A DNA stretch of 64,000 nucleotides. Origin: a virus. The DNA is taken from the IMG/VR virus record IMGVR_UViG_3300025949_000019, positions 1-64,000 of that record; one strand, written 5' to 3'. The position numbers and the translations under genes were made by a program. The number at the start of each line of letters is the position of its first letter. Position 1 is the stretch's first letter. Shown one piece after another: positions 20,615 through 29,118 of this stretch. A model generated the notes under the pieces. The model was not told the origin of the DNA, did not search any database, and worked only from the letters and a program-made list of their open reading frames with translations.

Positions 20615-21292
20615 ATGCAAAAAACGATGATTTGTTTAATCCTAGACCGCAGCGGTTCAATGGCAGGTCTACAGCGTGATGTGATTGGTGGTGTGAATAC
20701 ATTTATCGCAGAACAAAAGAAACTTCCAGACCCAGCAATTCTAACTGCGGTCCGTTTCGATTCAAATGGTTTTGGTTATGGTAATCTCAATACAGTAAAT
20801 ATTGAGCGTTTCATTTCTATGAAAAATCTTCAAGAAGTAAATTCCCTGACTGAAAGTGATTTCGTGCCTCGTGGCGGTACTCCATTGTTGGATGCAATTG
20901 GAGAAACCATCCTGAAGCTTGATCATGATTGGCAGGAATATCATCCCGATAAATGCATCGTCGTGATCTATACTGATGGTCAAGAAAACTCGTCAGTCAA
21001 GTTCACAAGGCCGCAGATCAAACAATTGATCGAAGCACGTCAGGGAACCGGAAAGTGGGCATTCCTATTCCTAGGTGCAAACATCGATGCAGTTGGTGAA
21101 GCCACTTCGATGGGAATCTGGGCGCAGAATGCAGCTCAGTACACAAATGATGGTATTGGTCTTCGAGCAGCATATTCAACTACTTCAGCAACAGTCTCAG
21201 CAATGAGGTCAACTGGCTCAACAATGGCTGATTGGGGTGGAGAAATCAAAGCTGCTATTGAAAAAACAGAGGAAAAGGCAGACAGCAAGTAA
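20615..21292 (+). CDS. von Willebrand factor A domain protein
   Basis: A 225-residue vWA protein. The MIDAS metal site is visible: DRSGSM (residues 10-15), a conserved Thr in RGGTPLLDA (about 88) and VIYTDGQEN (about 122). It binds partner proteins through a metal ion. Phage vWA proteins of this size are usually stand-alone and of unknown target, sometimes linked to MoxR-type AAA ATPases. AAAGG and GGAG lie upstream of the ATG. The in-frame upstream extension falls inside the tmRNA terminator and was rejected. Confidence 0.85.
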   Translation: MQKTMICLILDRSGSMAGLQRDVIGGVNTFIAEQKKLPDPAILTAVRFDSNGFGYGNLNTVNIERFISMKNLQEVNSLTESDFVPRGGTPLLDAIGETILKLDHDWQEYHPDKCIVVIYTDGQENSSVKFTRPQIKQLIEARQGTGKWAFLFLGANIDAVGEATSMGIWAQNAAQYTNDGIGLRAAYSTTSATVSAMRSTGSTMADWGGEIKAAIEKTEEKADSK

Positions 21293-21314
21293 TAATAGAG
21301 TCATAGGCTTCGCT

Positions 21315-21353
21315 GGGTGTGCCTAATCCAAAAACACCCTCTTTTCTTTTTCT
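21315..21353 (+). terminator. Intrinsic terminator after the vWA gene
   Basis: GGGTGT (21315-21320) pairs with ACACCC (21334-21339), followed by TCTTTTCTTTTTC. Confidence 0.8.
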
Positions 21354-21370
21354 AAAAAGGCGAACGAATA

Positions 21371-21970
21371 ATGGTCAAATTTCTAATGACAACCATTATT
21401 ATGTTGTTAGCTGGAATTTTGACATGTTTAGTTTTTCTGATCATAAGCGAAAATAGGCATCCATCTCCAGTTAATATGAAAGAAGTCGCACCAGTTAGGA
21501 AGTTGTACAACGTATCGTATTCAAATCAAAATCTTAGTTGTCTCTCTGAAGCCATCTTTAATGAAGCTGGCACGGAGCCGATGATTGGAAAGGAAGCTGT
21601 TGGTATTGTTATCATGAATCGAGCAGAACAGAAGGGAACACAAAACATCTGTTCTATTGTGCATGAATCCAGAGTTGTGAATGGTGTTAGAATATGTCAA
21701 TTTTCCTATTACTGTCTACCAGCTAACAGGCGATTGGCACCAACATCTGGAACAAATTGGGCTGAATCTGTTTTCATCGCAGTAAAGATTCTAAATAACA
21801 AGTTGAACGATGGTGCAGAATTATTGGTAGCAAATGCAACACACTTCCATGCAGACTATGTTCATCCTGCATGGACAAGAGACATGAAGTTTTTGAGTAA
21901 AATTGGAACACATCTATTTTATGCAGAGGAAAATCAAAATGAAAAAGTCCTTACTATTGGCAGCAATTAG
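21371..21970 (+). CDS. SleB-type cell-wall hydrolase (probable endolysin)
   Basis: A 199-residue protein. An N-terminal hydrophobic segment (residues 4-26) could be a signal-arrest-release anchor. The catalytic domain is SleB/Hydrolase-2: LSEAIFNEAG with the catalytic Glu (about residue 62), GIVIMNRAEQ, CQFSYYC, ATHFHADYV and the final IGTHLFY. These enzymes cleave peptidoglycan glycan strands. It is the best endolysin candidate here. It overlaps by 32 bases with a small exported protein, perhaps a lysis partner. Confidence 0.85.
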   Translation: MVKFLMTTIIMLLAGILTCLVFLIISENRHPSPVNMKEVAPVRKLYNVSYSNQNLSCLSEAIFNEAGTEPMIGKEAVGIVIMNRAEQKGTQNICSIVHESRVVNGVRICQFSYYCLPANRRLAPTSGTNWAESVFIAVKILNNKLNDGAELLVANATHFHADYVHPAWTRDMKFLSKIGTHLFYAEENQNEKVLTIGSN

Positions 21971-22217
21971 TGTTGTCGTCCTATCTTTGCCAGTCATTGG
22001 TGCCGTAGCAGAAAAACCTGTCGCAAAACTGGAAGTTATGCCAGTTGCAGATCAGATCAAGGTCGACAAGGCTACTGACGAAGCAAAGAAAGCTGCTGAA
22101 AAGAGAGCAGCATTCGAAAAGAAGAAGCGAGACTACATTGAAGGAATGAGAAAGGCAGAAAGAGCATCAAAGGTTGGTAAAGATAATCAAGAAAAGAAAG
22201 ATGTGCCAACAAAGTAG
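21939..22217 (+). CDS. Small exported coiled-coil protein next to the lysin
   Basis: A 92-residue protein with a signal peptide (KKSLLLAAISVVVLSLPVIGA, cut at about residue 24 after AVA) and a charged, helical, Lys/Ala/Glu-rich mature part (EAKKAAEKRAAFEKKKR). Overlap with the endolysin gene suggests a lysis role such as a spanin-like or periplasmic helper, but no lipobox is present. AGAGGA upstream of the ATG. Function inferred only from position. Confidence 0.65.
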   Translation: MKKSLLLAAISVVVLSLPVIGAVAEKPVAKLEVMPVADQIKVDKATDEAKKAAEKRAAFEKKKRDYIEGMRKAERASKVGKDNQEKKDVPTK

Positions 22218-22238
22218 TTCAAGAAGTGATACAATATT

Positions 22239-22280
22239 GGGTGAGGTCGGGTCTTTTCCGCCTCACCCATTTTTCGTTTT
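22239..22280 (+). terminator. Intrinsic terminator
   Basis: GGGTGAGG (22239-22246) pairs exactly with CCTCACCC (22261-22268), followed by ATTTTTCGTTTT. Confidence 0.85.
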
Positions 22281-22295
22281 GGAGAGGTAAAAAGA

Positions 22296-23342
22296 ATGCA
22301 AATAATCAATGATCCGAAGCTAGACTTCAAGGATGTTCTGATCATGCCGAAGGTTTCGACACTTGGTTCTAGAAGTGATGTAAATATCAATAGAGAGTTT
22401 CAATACATCGATTTAGCTGGAAACAAAAGACATTTCACCTGTGTTCCAATCATTGCATCCAACATGGATGGGGTTGGAACATTCTCAATGGCAAAATCTA
22501 TATCTGCACATGGTTGTCTAACTGCAATCTGTAAACATGAACCACTAGAAAAGTGGAATTCACTTCCAAATTATACACTCCCGATTCTATCAATGGGAAG
22601 AACTGATGGTCGTGAACTACTGAAAATTAGAGATTGGATGGACAATAATTGGTGTTGGGGTCTTCCAAAAGTTTGCATTGACGTTGCAAATGGATATAGC
22701 GAAGATTTCATAGAATTTGTTTCGATGGCACGAGAAATACTTCCAATTCACACATTCATAATTGCAGGTAATGTTGTGACACCAAGCCAAACAGAAAGAT
22801 TAATCCTGGCAGGTGCAAATGCAGTCAAGGTTGGCATCGGCTCTGGGTCTGTCTGCACTACAAGAAAAGTAACTGGTGTTGGTTATCCACAATTATCCGC
22901 AATCATGGAATGTGCAGATGCAGCACACGGAATGAATGGTTTTGTTGTTTCTGATGGTGGCTGTCAAGTTCCCGGCGATGTTTGCAAAGCATTTGGGGCT
23001 GGTGCAGACTTCGTTATGTTGGGAGGAATGTTAGCGGGGCATGATGAATCGGAAATCCACGAAGATGTTATTAAATTTCATGGCTCATCATCAAAGGCGG
23101 CTCAAACTAGAGATGGAAAAGAACTAGCAGAATACAGGTCCTCGGAAGGAAAGGAAGTTGAAATTAAGTATCGTGGACCAGTAGAACACACAATAAAGCA
23201 CATTCTCGGCGGTCTAAGATCATGCTGTACTTATTGTGGTGCTAGGAAATTAAAAGAACTGAGCAAAAGAACCACGTTTGTTCGCGTCTATAATGGTGCA
23301 CAATATAACACTGTCTTTGGTGACAGCAACGAGGTAACCTAA
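22296..23342 (+). CDS. guaC: GMP reductase
   Basis: A 348-residue IMPDH/GMPR TIM-barrel enzyme. GIGSGSVCTTRKVTG carries the catalytic Cys and is closer to GMP reductase than IMP dehydrogenase (no CBS domains, 348 residues, YRSSEGKEV and GGLRSCCTYCGA near the end). It converts GMP to IMP with NADPH, shifting guanine into the purine pool. In a phage it may rebalance nucleotides or supply precursors; it is rare in T4-like genomes. GGAG precedes the ATG. Confidence 0.9.
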   Translation: MQIINDPKLDFKDVLIMPKVSTLGSRSDVNINREFQYIDLAGNKRHFTCVPIIASNMDGVGTFSMAKSISAHGCLTAICKHEPLEKWNSLPNYTLPILSMGRTDGRELLKIRDWMDNNWCWGLPKVCIDVANGYSEDFIEFVSMAREILPIHTFIIAGNVVTPSQTERLILAGANAVKVGIGSGSVCTTRKVTGVGYPQLSAIMECADAAHGMNGFVVSDGGCQVPGDVCKAFGAGADFVMLGGMLAGHDESEIHEDVIKFHGSSSKAAQTRDGKELAEYRSSEGKEVEIKYRGPVEHTIKHILGGLRSCCTYCGARKLKELSKRTTFVRVYNGAQYNTVFGDSNEVT

Positions 23343-23579
23343 TTGCCAACAAAAGAAGAAAAAAACAAGTTCTATCATGAGATAGAGAAGATCGTAATTG
23401 AGACCAATGGCGAACTAAACTGGATCGAAGCTATTACTCATTACTGTGAAAAGACTGGTATGGAAATAGAAGTTGCTTCCACACTAGTAGGCGACAAACT
23501 CAAGAAAAAACTAACTGAGGTTGCACTTGAGAAAAACTACCTAAAGAAGAATGGAAATGGAAGACTTAAAAATGTCTAA
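23343..23579 (+). CDS. gp33: gp33-like late-transcription coactivator
   Basis: A 78-residue protein with the features of the short gp33 proteins of marine T4-likes: EKNKFYHEIEKIVIET at the start, ELNWIEAITHYCEKTGMEIEVA in the middle (split by no gap), and a KNYLKKNG-GRL tail. gp33 binds RNA polymerase and links gp55-sigma to the sliding clamp at late promoters. TTG start with GAGGTAA upstream. Gene order 33-x-x-59-32 recalls T4 (33-59-32). The family call rests on pattern and order. Confidence 0.65.
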   Translation: MPTKEEKNKFYHEIEKIVIETNGELNWIEAITHYCEKTGMEIEVASTLVGDKLKKKLTEVALEKNYLKKNGNGRLKNV

Positions 23580-24000
23580 TAGTGAAATTATCAAAGAATT
23601 GATGGATGAATATGATTTACAAACTCCAGAACAAAAGAAAGAATCAGAAAAGCTAGTTAGCGAAGAAATGCTACCATTTGTTTTACACTTCTTTTCGAAA
23701 ATGGTTCACAAAAATAACGTTGATCATGGATTTTGGGAAGATGGTTACGAAACAAGAAACAAGTCAGAAATGCTGATGCTAATGGTTACCGAATTAGCCG
23801 AGGCTTGCGAAGGTCTCCGACATGGAAATCCACCAGATGATCATCTACCACAATATCCAACGGCAGGTGTCGAATTAGCTGATTGTGTGATCAGAATCCT
23901 AGATTATTGTGCTGCATTCGATATTCCAATTGGAGAAATTATTGCTGCAAAGCATGACTATAACACCAAGAGACCATACAAGCATGGAAAACAATTCTAA
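23572..24000 (+). CDS. MazG-like nucleotide pyrophosphohydrolase
   Basis: A 142-residue all-helical protein. EMLMLMVTELAEACEGLRHG gives the first metal-binding Glu pair and GVELADCVIRILDYC the second (E-x2-D), typical of MazG-type NTP pyrophosphatases, with a C-terminal YNTKRPYKHGKQF. These remove diphosphate from (d)NTPs or from alarmone-like nucleotides. Start at 23572 with GGAAG upstream; it overlaps the gp33-like gene by 8 bases. Confidence 0.8.
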   Translation: MSNSEIIKELMDEYDLQTPEQKKESEKLVSEEMLPFVLHFFSKMVHKNNVDHGFWEDGYETRNKSEMLMLMVTELAEACEGLRHGNPPDDHLPQYPTAGVELADCVIRILDYCAAFDIPIGEIIAAKHDYNTKRPYKHGKQF

Positions 24001-24538
24001 GCAAATAGATCGATTAGTGGACTTTTTAGAGATAGTGTTACCTGAGTATGACGTATCGCTAGACAAACTTGAGAAATTGTTTAGAAAGCGCGAACTGAAA
24101 GAAGGCCGATGCGGCGAATATTTTGTATCAAGGCTCACTGGCGTACCTCTATGGGAAAAACGAAATCAAGAAGCTACTGACCTTATAAATGGCGTATCAG
24201 TTAAATTACGCATAGCAACTTTATTATCAAATGGCATAGGAAAAACAGCAGCCTACAAAGCTGATTTTGACTATAATCCAGAGCATGTAATCAATGAAGC
24301 TTATGGATTGACAGGAATTGCGTACATAAATTGGTTTCCTGTGACTGACAAAATGACGTATGCATTTATAAGCCGAGATGATTTGTTACAATGCCCAAAC
24401 AAAAACGGCTACATTAAGGTTAGGCAAGATCATGGTGGTAATTTCACATCGGAGTGGATTGCTAATTTTGCTTCGACAGATAGAGAAGTTTTACTAGGTG
24501 CCGGAGTGCCCACAACTTATGGAGCATTGCTTGTTTAG
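23984..24538 (+). CDS. Unknown protein with nuclease-like motif
   Basis: A 184-residue protein between MazG and gp59. The segment EGRCGEYFVSRLTG, then EATDLINGVSVKLRIA (about residues 42-78) has the order E...D...xVK seen in PD-(D/E)XK nucleases, though the last motif is SVK instead of ExK. The remainder is beta-alpha with several aromatic strands. It may be a DNA endonuclease; the motif alone is weak. It overlaps both neighbours (17 and 20 bases). Confidence 0.6.
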   Translation: MENNSKQIDRLVDFLEIVLPEYDVSLDKLEKLFRKRELKEGRCGEYFVSRLTGVPLWEKRNQEATDLINGVSVKLRIATLLSNGIGKTAAYKADFDYNPEHVINEAYGLTGIAYINWFPVTDKMTYAFISRDDLLQCPNKNGYIKVRQDHGGNFTSEWIANFASTDREVLLGAGVPTTYGALLV

Positions 24539-25058
24539 CGGATACGAAGCCTGCAAGATATGGTGTGCCGCAAAAGCCCATTACAACTCAGACAGCTATG
24601 ATATTCTAAAATACGGCTGGTCGTTTGATATGTCAGAAGAATCTTTCCGTCTAAGAAAAGATCGCTTCACATTCGAACGTCTTGCTAGAGAATACGAATC
24701 CGAAGCTGTATTCAAGCAAGCAGTTGGTTTCTATCTGTATGACAATCCAAAGGCTTATATTCGCGGCTTAGTCAGACCCAATCCACAAGTTGATTCTGCT
24801 CTAAGTCGCTTTGCAAATCTCTACGAGAATTTCAGGCTTGACTACATTGAATTTTTGAACAAAGGAAATGTTCTAGATAGATTGATTCAATGCGATATCT
24901 CTCCAGAGGGCGCCTGTATGATAATGGATTACTTCAACATGTTGGAAATTCCAGCGCCATTAGACAAAATCAGAGTAACCGCTTTATTGCCGAAGTACAA
25001 TGCCTTTATTGGTTATGATAAAGGCAAAGCTGCACAAATAGTCAACTCTTTCGCCTAA
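24519..25058 (+). CDS. gp59: gp59 loader of replicative helicase
   Basis: A 179-residue protein whose first half closely resembles T4 gp59: GYEACKIWCAAKAHYN, SYDILKYGW, and SFRLRKDRFTFERLA, matching the HMG-like N-domain that binds forked DNA. gp59 loads gp41 helicase onto gp32-covered DNA at forks. T4 gp59 is 217 residues, so this is shorter. GTG 24498 is an alternative start. It precedes gene 32 as in T4. Confidence 0.8.
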   Translation: MEHCLFSGYEACKIWCAAKAHYNSDSYDILKYGWSFDMSEESFRLRKDRFTFERLAREYESEAVFKQAVGFYLYDNPKAYIRGLVRPNPQVDSALSRFANLYENFRLDYIEFLNKGNVLDRLIQCDISPEGACMIMDYFNMLEIPAPLDKIRVTALLPKYNAFIGYDKGKAAQIVNSFA

Positions 25059-25063
25059 CTGTA

Positions 25064-25072
25064 CATAAATAG
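25064..25072 (+). promoter_or_regulatory. T4-like late promoter motif before gene 32
   Basis: CATAAATAG, matching the motif before other late genes; expected transcription start near 25080, 68 bases before the gp32 ATG. Confidence 0.5.
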
Positions 25073-25147
25073 TGTGACATAATGAGAAGTACATTTGAAT
25101 AAGAGAAAACTATACATCGTTTATACAAACTACAGGAGAATATACAA

Positions 25148-26062
25148 ATGTCAGATTTTGCAAAAATGTTAAAGAAAGGCAGCACAGTAGAGAAGTTTAA
25201 GGACGCAATCGAAAAGGAATCCGCAAAGGGTTTCACAAAAGATGAAGACTTCTGGCAACCTACTGTTGATGCAGCCGGAAACGGTTTCGCAGTAATTCGT
25301 TTTCTTCCAACCCCACCACAAGACGGAGATGATGGCCTACCATGGGTCAAGTATTTCTCTCACGGCTTCCAAGGTCCAACAGGACTGTGGTATATCGAAA
25401 ATTCCCTAACAACTCTAGGCAAGGATGATCCAGTTTCCGAATACAATTCGAAACTCTGGGCAACCGGCGTTGATGCAAACAAGGATATCGCTCGCGCGCA
25501 AAAGCGTAAGCTAACCTATGTCAGCAACATTCTAGTTGTTTCCGATCCAAAGAAACCTGAGTGTGAAGGAAAAGTCTTCAAGTACAAATACGGAAAGAAG
25601 ATTTTCGAGAAGATTGATGAATCTATGAATCCAGCCAAGTACGATCAAGCATGGAATCCAGCAACGGATAAGCCTGCAATTGATCCGTTCCATTTCCTAG
25701 AAGGCGCAAACTTCAAGCTGAAGATCAGAAAGTACGAAGGATATAGAAACTATGACAAGTCAGAATTCGATAATCCAACAGCACTTTTTGGTGGAGATGC
25801 AAAGAAGCTAGAAGACCTTTGGAATCAGGAATTTTCATTGAAAGCACTGATCGCTCCAGACAAGTTCAAGGATTATGCAACACTTAAATTGCACCTTGAT
25901 AAAGTCTTGGGAATCGACACTTCGACAGCAAGACCTCTCGGCACACCTGTTGATGATGTAGAAACTCATGCACCAGTCAGAGCATCTACCGCAGAAGGCG
26001 TTGTTCTAGCCGGATCGGACGATGACGATCACTTGTTTGAGAATCTAGCAAGACCGGAGTAA
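25148..26062 (+). CDS. gp32: gp32 single-stranded DNA-binding protein
   Basis: A 304-residue gp32. The basic N-terminal B domain (MSDFAKMLKKGSTVEKFK) leads into the OB-fold core (FAVIRFLPTPPQDGDDG, WYIENSLTTLGKDDPV) and an acidic C-terminal tail (GSDDDDHLFENLARPE) that contacts other replication proteins. Cooperative ssDNA binding coats replication forks. The cysteines that hold zinc in T4 gp32 are not present in the equivalent region (ENS, DDPVS), so this version is probably zinc-free. AGGAG precedes the ATG; a terminator follows. Confidence 0.95.
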   Translation: MSDFAKMLKKGSTVEKFKDAIEKESAKGFTKDEDFWQPTVDAAGNGFAVIRFLPTPPQDGDDGLPWVKYFSHGFQGPTGLWYIENSLTTLGKDDPVSEYNSKLWATGVDANKDIARAQKRKLTYVSNILVVSDPKKPECEGKVFKYKYGKKIFEKIDESMNPAKYDQAWNPATDKPAIDPFHFLEGANFKLKIRKYEGYRNYDKSEFDNPTALFGGDAKKLEDLWNQEFSLKALIAPDKFKDYATLKLHLDKVLGIDTSTARPLGTPVDDVETHAPVRASTAEGVVLAGSDDDDHLFENLARPE

Positions 26063-26077
26063 GAAGAAAAGAAGAAA

Positions 26078-26105
26078 GGGAGCGTTAGTTTCGCTCCCTT
26101 TTTTT
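26078..26105 (+). terminator. Intrinsic terminator of gene 32
   Basis: GGGAGCG (26078-26084), TTAGTTT loop, CGCTCCC (26092-26098), seven T. Lies between convergent genes and may serve both. Confidence 0.9.
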
Positions 26106-26117
26106 GGCTTATTGTTA

Positions 26118-28187
26118 TTATCCAAAGAATGTTCTTAGATATGTCTGATCATCATTTCGTGTATCAGGCATCGGTAGGTTCATATTATTGTTTGTATTAA
26201 CACTGTTCACTGAGGTAATAATGGGTGCAGCAGCAGGCGCCCTAGAGTTATTTTTATCATTCATATCCTGCAATTGATTTGCTTGTCCAGAAGCCAATAA
26301 AATCTTTCTTCCACTGTCTTTTTGTTGTGGTGCAACAGGTGCAACCATTGGACCGTTTTGTTTCATGGAAATCAGTTTCATCATTGCATCATTTCCATAG
26401 TTTTCAGCCATTGGTCCAGAGCCGTTGTATCTACTAAAGGCTCCACGAAGATTGCCACCAGATTGTTTCAATTTCAATTTCATAAACAGTGCAGAGGTCA
26501 GTAAGGCTACTCTATAATCACCTCTGATCTGATCTTGCGTTATGTTTGTACCGAAGTTATCATTCACATCCTTCAATGCATCTGGTCTAATTTGAGTGAT
26601 ACCAACCGCAGTTCCACTATCTCCATCCGGTACATTCAATTTACCACTAGACTCTTTTCTGACAATAACAGCAAGGGCTTCTGGTGGAACTCGACCATCG
26701 ATGCTGCCATCGACTCCCTTCATTGCAGAAGCCGCATCCACAGCCGCCCTGATTGCATTTCCCGGAACTTCACCGACTGTCAATGGGTCATTCGATCCAC
26801 TCGCAGCATCTTTTTTTACTGGTTCTGGAGTCGTTGATGTTGGGGCTTTTTGTGGCTGTTGTACGGCTTCTGGTGCCGTAGTCGGCGCTCTTTTAATGAT
26901 GCCTTTCTGGTGATTTGTTGCAACCTGAATAGGTTTATCACCTGGCTCTTGTGGATTGAAGGCTTCCGATACGACTTTGGTTGCAGCATGAACATATCCT
27001 GTATTTGCAGTAGCAGCCTTCATCTTTGCTCTCATGTCCGCATCTTGCTTGTCGTTTTCTTCACTTCTTTTTTTAGCAGCATCAGAGGCGTCAGCAAGAA
27101 CTTGACTACTTTCTTTTCGTTGTGTATCTGCTTTTGCAAGGAAGCTATCACCTAGGCTACCCAAACCAATAGATTTTAGGACATGACCAATAGCTTCTTC
27201 TGCATCTGCAATGATGTTCTTTGTTCCAGCCGTTAGAGTTGCTTTTGTACTTTCAAAGTAGTCTGTGAACAGATTATCTACTCTAAATTTACCGTAGTCA
27301 GAACTCAATTGTGCTACGATATCATCGTTCTTATGCTTTTCTTCAATGATCTGGCCAATCAACTTTGGAATTTTACCTAGTTTGTTTTCCATGAAGTCTT
27401 TTATGAAACCGTTTAGTTTATCACCACCAAGGAATCCTGCAACACCACCAACGATGGTACCAATTATTGCACCTACAGGTCCCTTCAACATACCACCAAT
27501 TGTTCCAAGTGTAGTAGCCTTTGAGATTGCATTTAAAGCGCCACCATTCTTGTTACCAGCTAGCATTCCAATTAAACCACCCATCAATGGGTTTGTTCCC
27601 CATTCTTTTGAATTGCTAACACCTTGGTATGCGTCGTAACCAGTAATTGCCACGGAGGCACCATACTTCAGGAAGTTACCAATTGAGAAAACATCCTTTG
27701 CTGTGTTCATCAATGAGCCAGTTTGTTTTCCTCTTTGTTGCGGCATGATCTTTGGTGTCGTTACTTTCTGCATTGCTTGTTCTTGCTTCAGGCGTACAAT
27801 GTTACTCTGTGCGGAATCCTTAGCCTGCATCTGGTTACTGATGTTAAGACGATTTTCAATTTCCTTTAGACGTTCATCGATTGATATTAGATATTGAGTT
27901 TGGTTGTTTGTCGAATGAGCTAAGACTTGGGTTACCTTCTCGGAGTTGTATGCGGCTGGCGTTTCTCTTTGAACAATAGAAGCCTGAGAACCAACGACTC
28001 GTCTAGCATTTCTTCTAGATTCTGGTTCTGATGCTAATGTGGTGTCTGCAACCTTTCCAAGACCGTACTTCTTCTGGAGGCCACGGTAAAACCCCTCTAA
28101 TGCATCCTTCGGAATCGAAGCAATGCCATGACCTTTGTCGATCTTGGCTGCTACTTCATCTCTGATGTTTACGTCCTTGACTGCCAT
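26118..28187 (-). CDS. Tape-measure-like tail protein with SLT lysozyme domain
   Basis: A 689-residue virion protein. The N-terminal 150 residues are charged and coiled-coil, followed by a Gly-rich hydrophobic region (GMLKGPVGAIIGTIVGGVAG, about 235-255) typical of tape-measure proteins that cross the membrane. From about 490 there is a lytic transglycosylase domain: ALAVIVRKESSGK (catalytic Glu), GITQIRPDAL and AFSRYNG. It probably sets tail length and locally cuts peptidoglycan during DNA entry. It lies after gp26 in the minus-strand hub operon, where T4 has gp29. AGGA precedes the ATG. No close T4 relative for the enzyme part. Confidence 0.75.
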   Translation of the reverse strand: MAVKDVNIRDEVAAKIDKGHGIASIPKDALEGFYRGLQKKYGLGKVADTTLASEPESRRNARRVVGSQASIVQRETPAAYNSEKVTQVLAHSTNNQTQYLISIDERLKEIENRLNISNQMQAKDSAQSNIVRLKQEQAMQKVTTPKIMPQQRGKQTGSLMNTAKDVFSIGNFLKYGASVAITGYDAYQGVSNSKEWGTNPLMGGLIGMLAGNKNGGALNAISKATTLGTIGGMLKGPVGAIIGTIVGGVAGFLGGDKLNGFIKDFMENKLGKIPKLIGQIIEEKHKNDDIVAQLSSDYGKFRVDNLFTDYFESTKATLTAGTKNIIADAEEAIGHVLKSIGLGSLGDSFLAKADTQRKESSQVLADASDAAKKRSEENDKQDADMRAKMKAATANTGYVHAATKVVSEAFNPQEPGDKPIQVATNHQKGIIKRAPTTAPEAVQQPQKAPTSTTPEPVKKDAASGSNDPLTVGEVPGNAIRAAVDAASAMKGVDGSIDGRVPPEALAVIVRKESSGKLNVPDGDSGTAVGITQIRPDALKDVNDNFGTNITQDQIRGDYRVALLTSALFMKLKLKQSGGNLRGAFSRYNGSGPMAENYGNDAMMKLISMKQNGPMVAPVAPQQKDSGRKILLASGQANQLQDMNDKNNSRAPAAAPIITSVNSVNTNNNMNLPMPDTRNDDQTYLRTFFG

Positions 28188-28192
28188 ATCTT

Positions 28193-28390
28193 CTATTTCC
28201 TATTTGCTAGTGCTTGGTTCTTTTGTCGTTCGACTTCTTCTTCAATGTGAGCCATCAATAATTGAACATATACATCTAGCTCCCACGGCATCATTGATTC
28301 AATCTCAGATAGTGAATATTTGTGGTGTTGCATCATCGCAAAGTTTGTGAGATAGTAATTTCGCAAACTGTCATTACAAAAGCTTATCCA
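28193..28390 (-). CDS. gp51-like -1 frame extension of gp26
   Basis: Reading frame reached only by a -1 shift at the T7 run; it adds 65 residues, beginning WISFCND and including HHKYSLSEIESMMPWELDVY, to the gp26 chain (total about 305). The KYSL-E-E-MPWE-Y pattern is like tail-assembly chaperone extensions and small hub-assembly proteins of other myoviruses. No independent ribosome site is seen for its internal ATG codons (about 28331-28336). Confidence 0.7.
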   Translation of the reverse strand, partial: WISFCNDSLRNYYLTNFAMMQHHKYSLSEIESMMPWELDVYVQLLMAHIEEEVERQKNQALANRK

Positions 28391-29109
28391 AAAAAATCTT
28401 GGATTCCCTCCAATGTTATTTCTTCTTGGTAACCACATTTGCCACATTTAAATGATGACTTTCCGACAATCTTTGGTGCTGTGTCGAAGAAAGACATGAT
28501 CTTCTTCAAGTCGCCCTCTGATAGCTTTTCAAACCATTTGATAATATCTTCTTTCTTTTCGTCTTTGGTATAATGAATTCGTTCTGCATCATAGACATAT
28601 TCAACGCATTCTGCTACGATATCAAAGACTTCGGTTTCAGACGGATTATCCTTTGTTAGAATCTGTGCCATTGCATATGTCGGATATCTCATACCAACAC
28701 CGATATTGTCCGACAGCGGAATTTTGTTTGTATGCCCAGGCTTTGTTTCTACCTTCACATCTAACATGTTGAATGCAACCTTGGTTATACCACCACAAGG
28801 CTTCTCATTTACCAGATTCTTACACTCGAATTCCAAATCCTGAACCTCACCAGCAGAGCGAGCCCTTAGATGAATAAACAAATATTCAATGTCAATTATA
28901 GGCATGTTGTCCACATCAATATCATGCGGGCTCACGATGCAATTTTTTATGACCTGTTTGATCTGGTTTATCACATCCTTCGCATCATCAGATTCCTTTA
29001 CTAGCAGAAACAATTTCTTTTCTGCGACAGTGAAAGGGTGATACTTGATTGTCTTGTTGCTTGAAGGTAACTTCAATTCATATATCGGAACTGCTACATT
29101 AGGTAACAT
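28384..29109 (-). CDS. gp26: gp26-like baseplate hub subunit
   Basis: A 241-residue protein of the T4 gp26 baseplate family: VPIYELKLPSSNKTIKYHPF and VAEKKLFLLVKESDD at the start, then helical, with an added C-terminal zinc ribbon (CGKCGYQEE) and a CKNLVNEKPCGG segment. In T4 gp26 is a hub assembly protein. It ends with GAT TTT TTT GGA TAA, a slippery site just before its stop. Length is close to T4 gp26 (208). Confidence 0.8.
   Translation of the reverse strand: MLPNVAVPIYELKLPSSNKTIKYHPFTVAEKKLFLLVKESDDAKDVINQIKQVIKNCIVSPHDIDVDNMPIIDIEYLFIHLRARSAGEVQDLEFECKNLVNEKPCGGITKVAFNMLDVKVETKPGHTNKIPLSDNIGVGMRYPTYAMAQILTKDNPSETEVFDIVAECVEYVYDAERIHYTKDEKKEDIIKWFEKLSEGDLKKIMSFFDTAPKIVGKSSFKCGKCGYQEEITLEGIQDFFG
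28390..28396 (-). promoter_or_regulatory. -1 frameshift slippery site in gp26
   Basis: On the minus strand, T TTT TTT then GGA TAA: a seven-T X-XXX-XXX heptamer located one codon before the gp26 stop. Slipping -1 reads TGG instead and opens 65 further codons. Confidence 0.75.
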
Positions 29110-29118
29110 AGTGTATTA

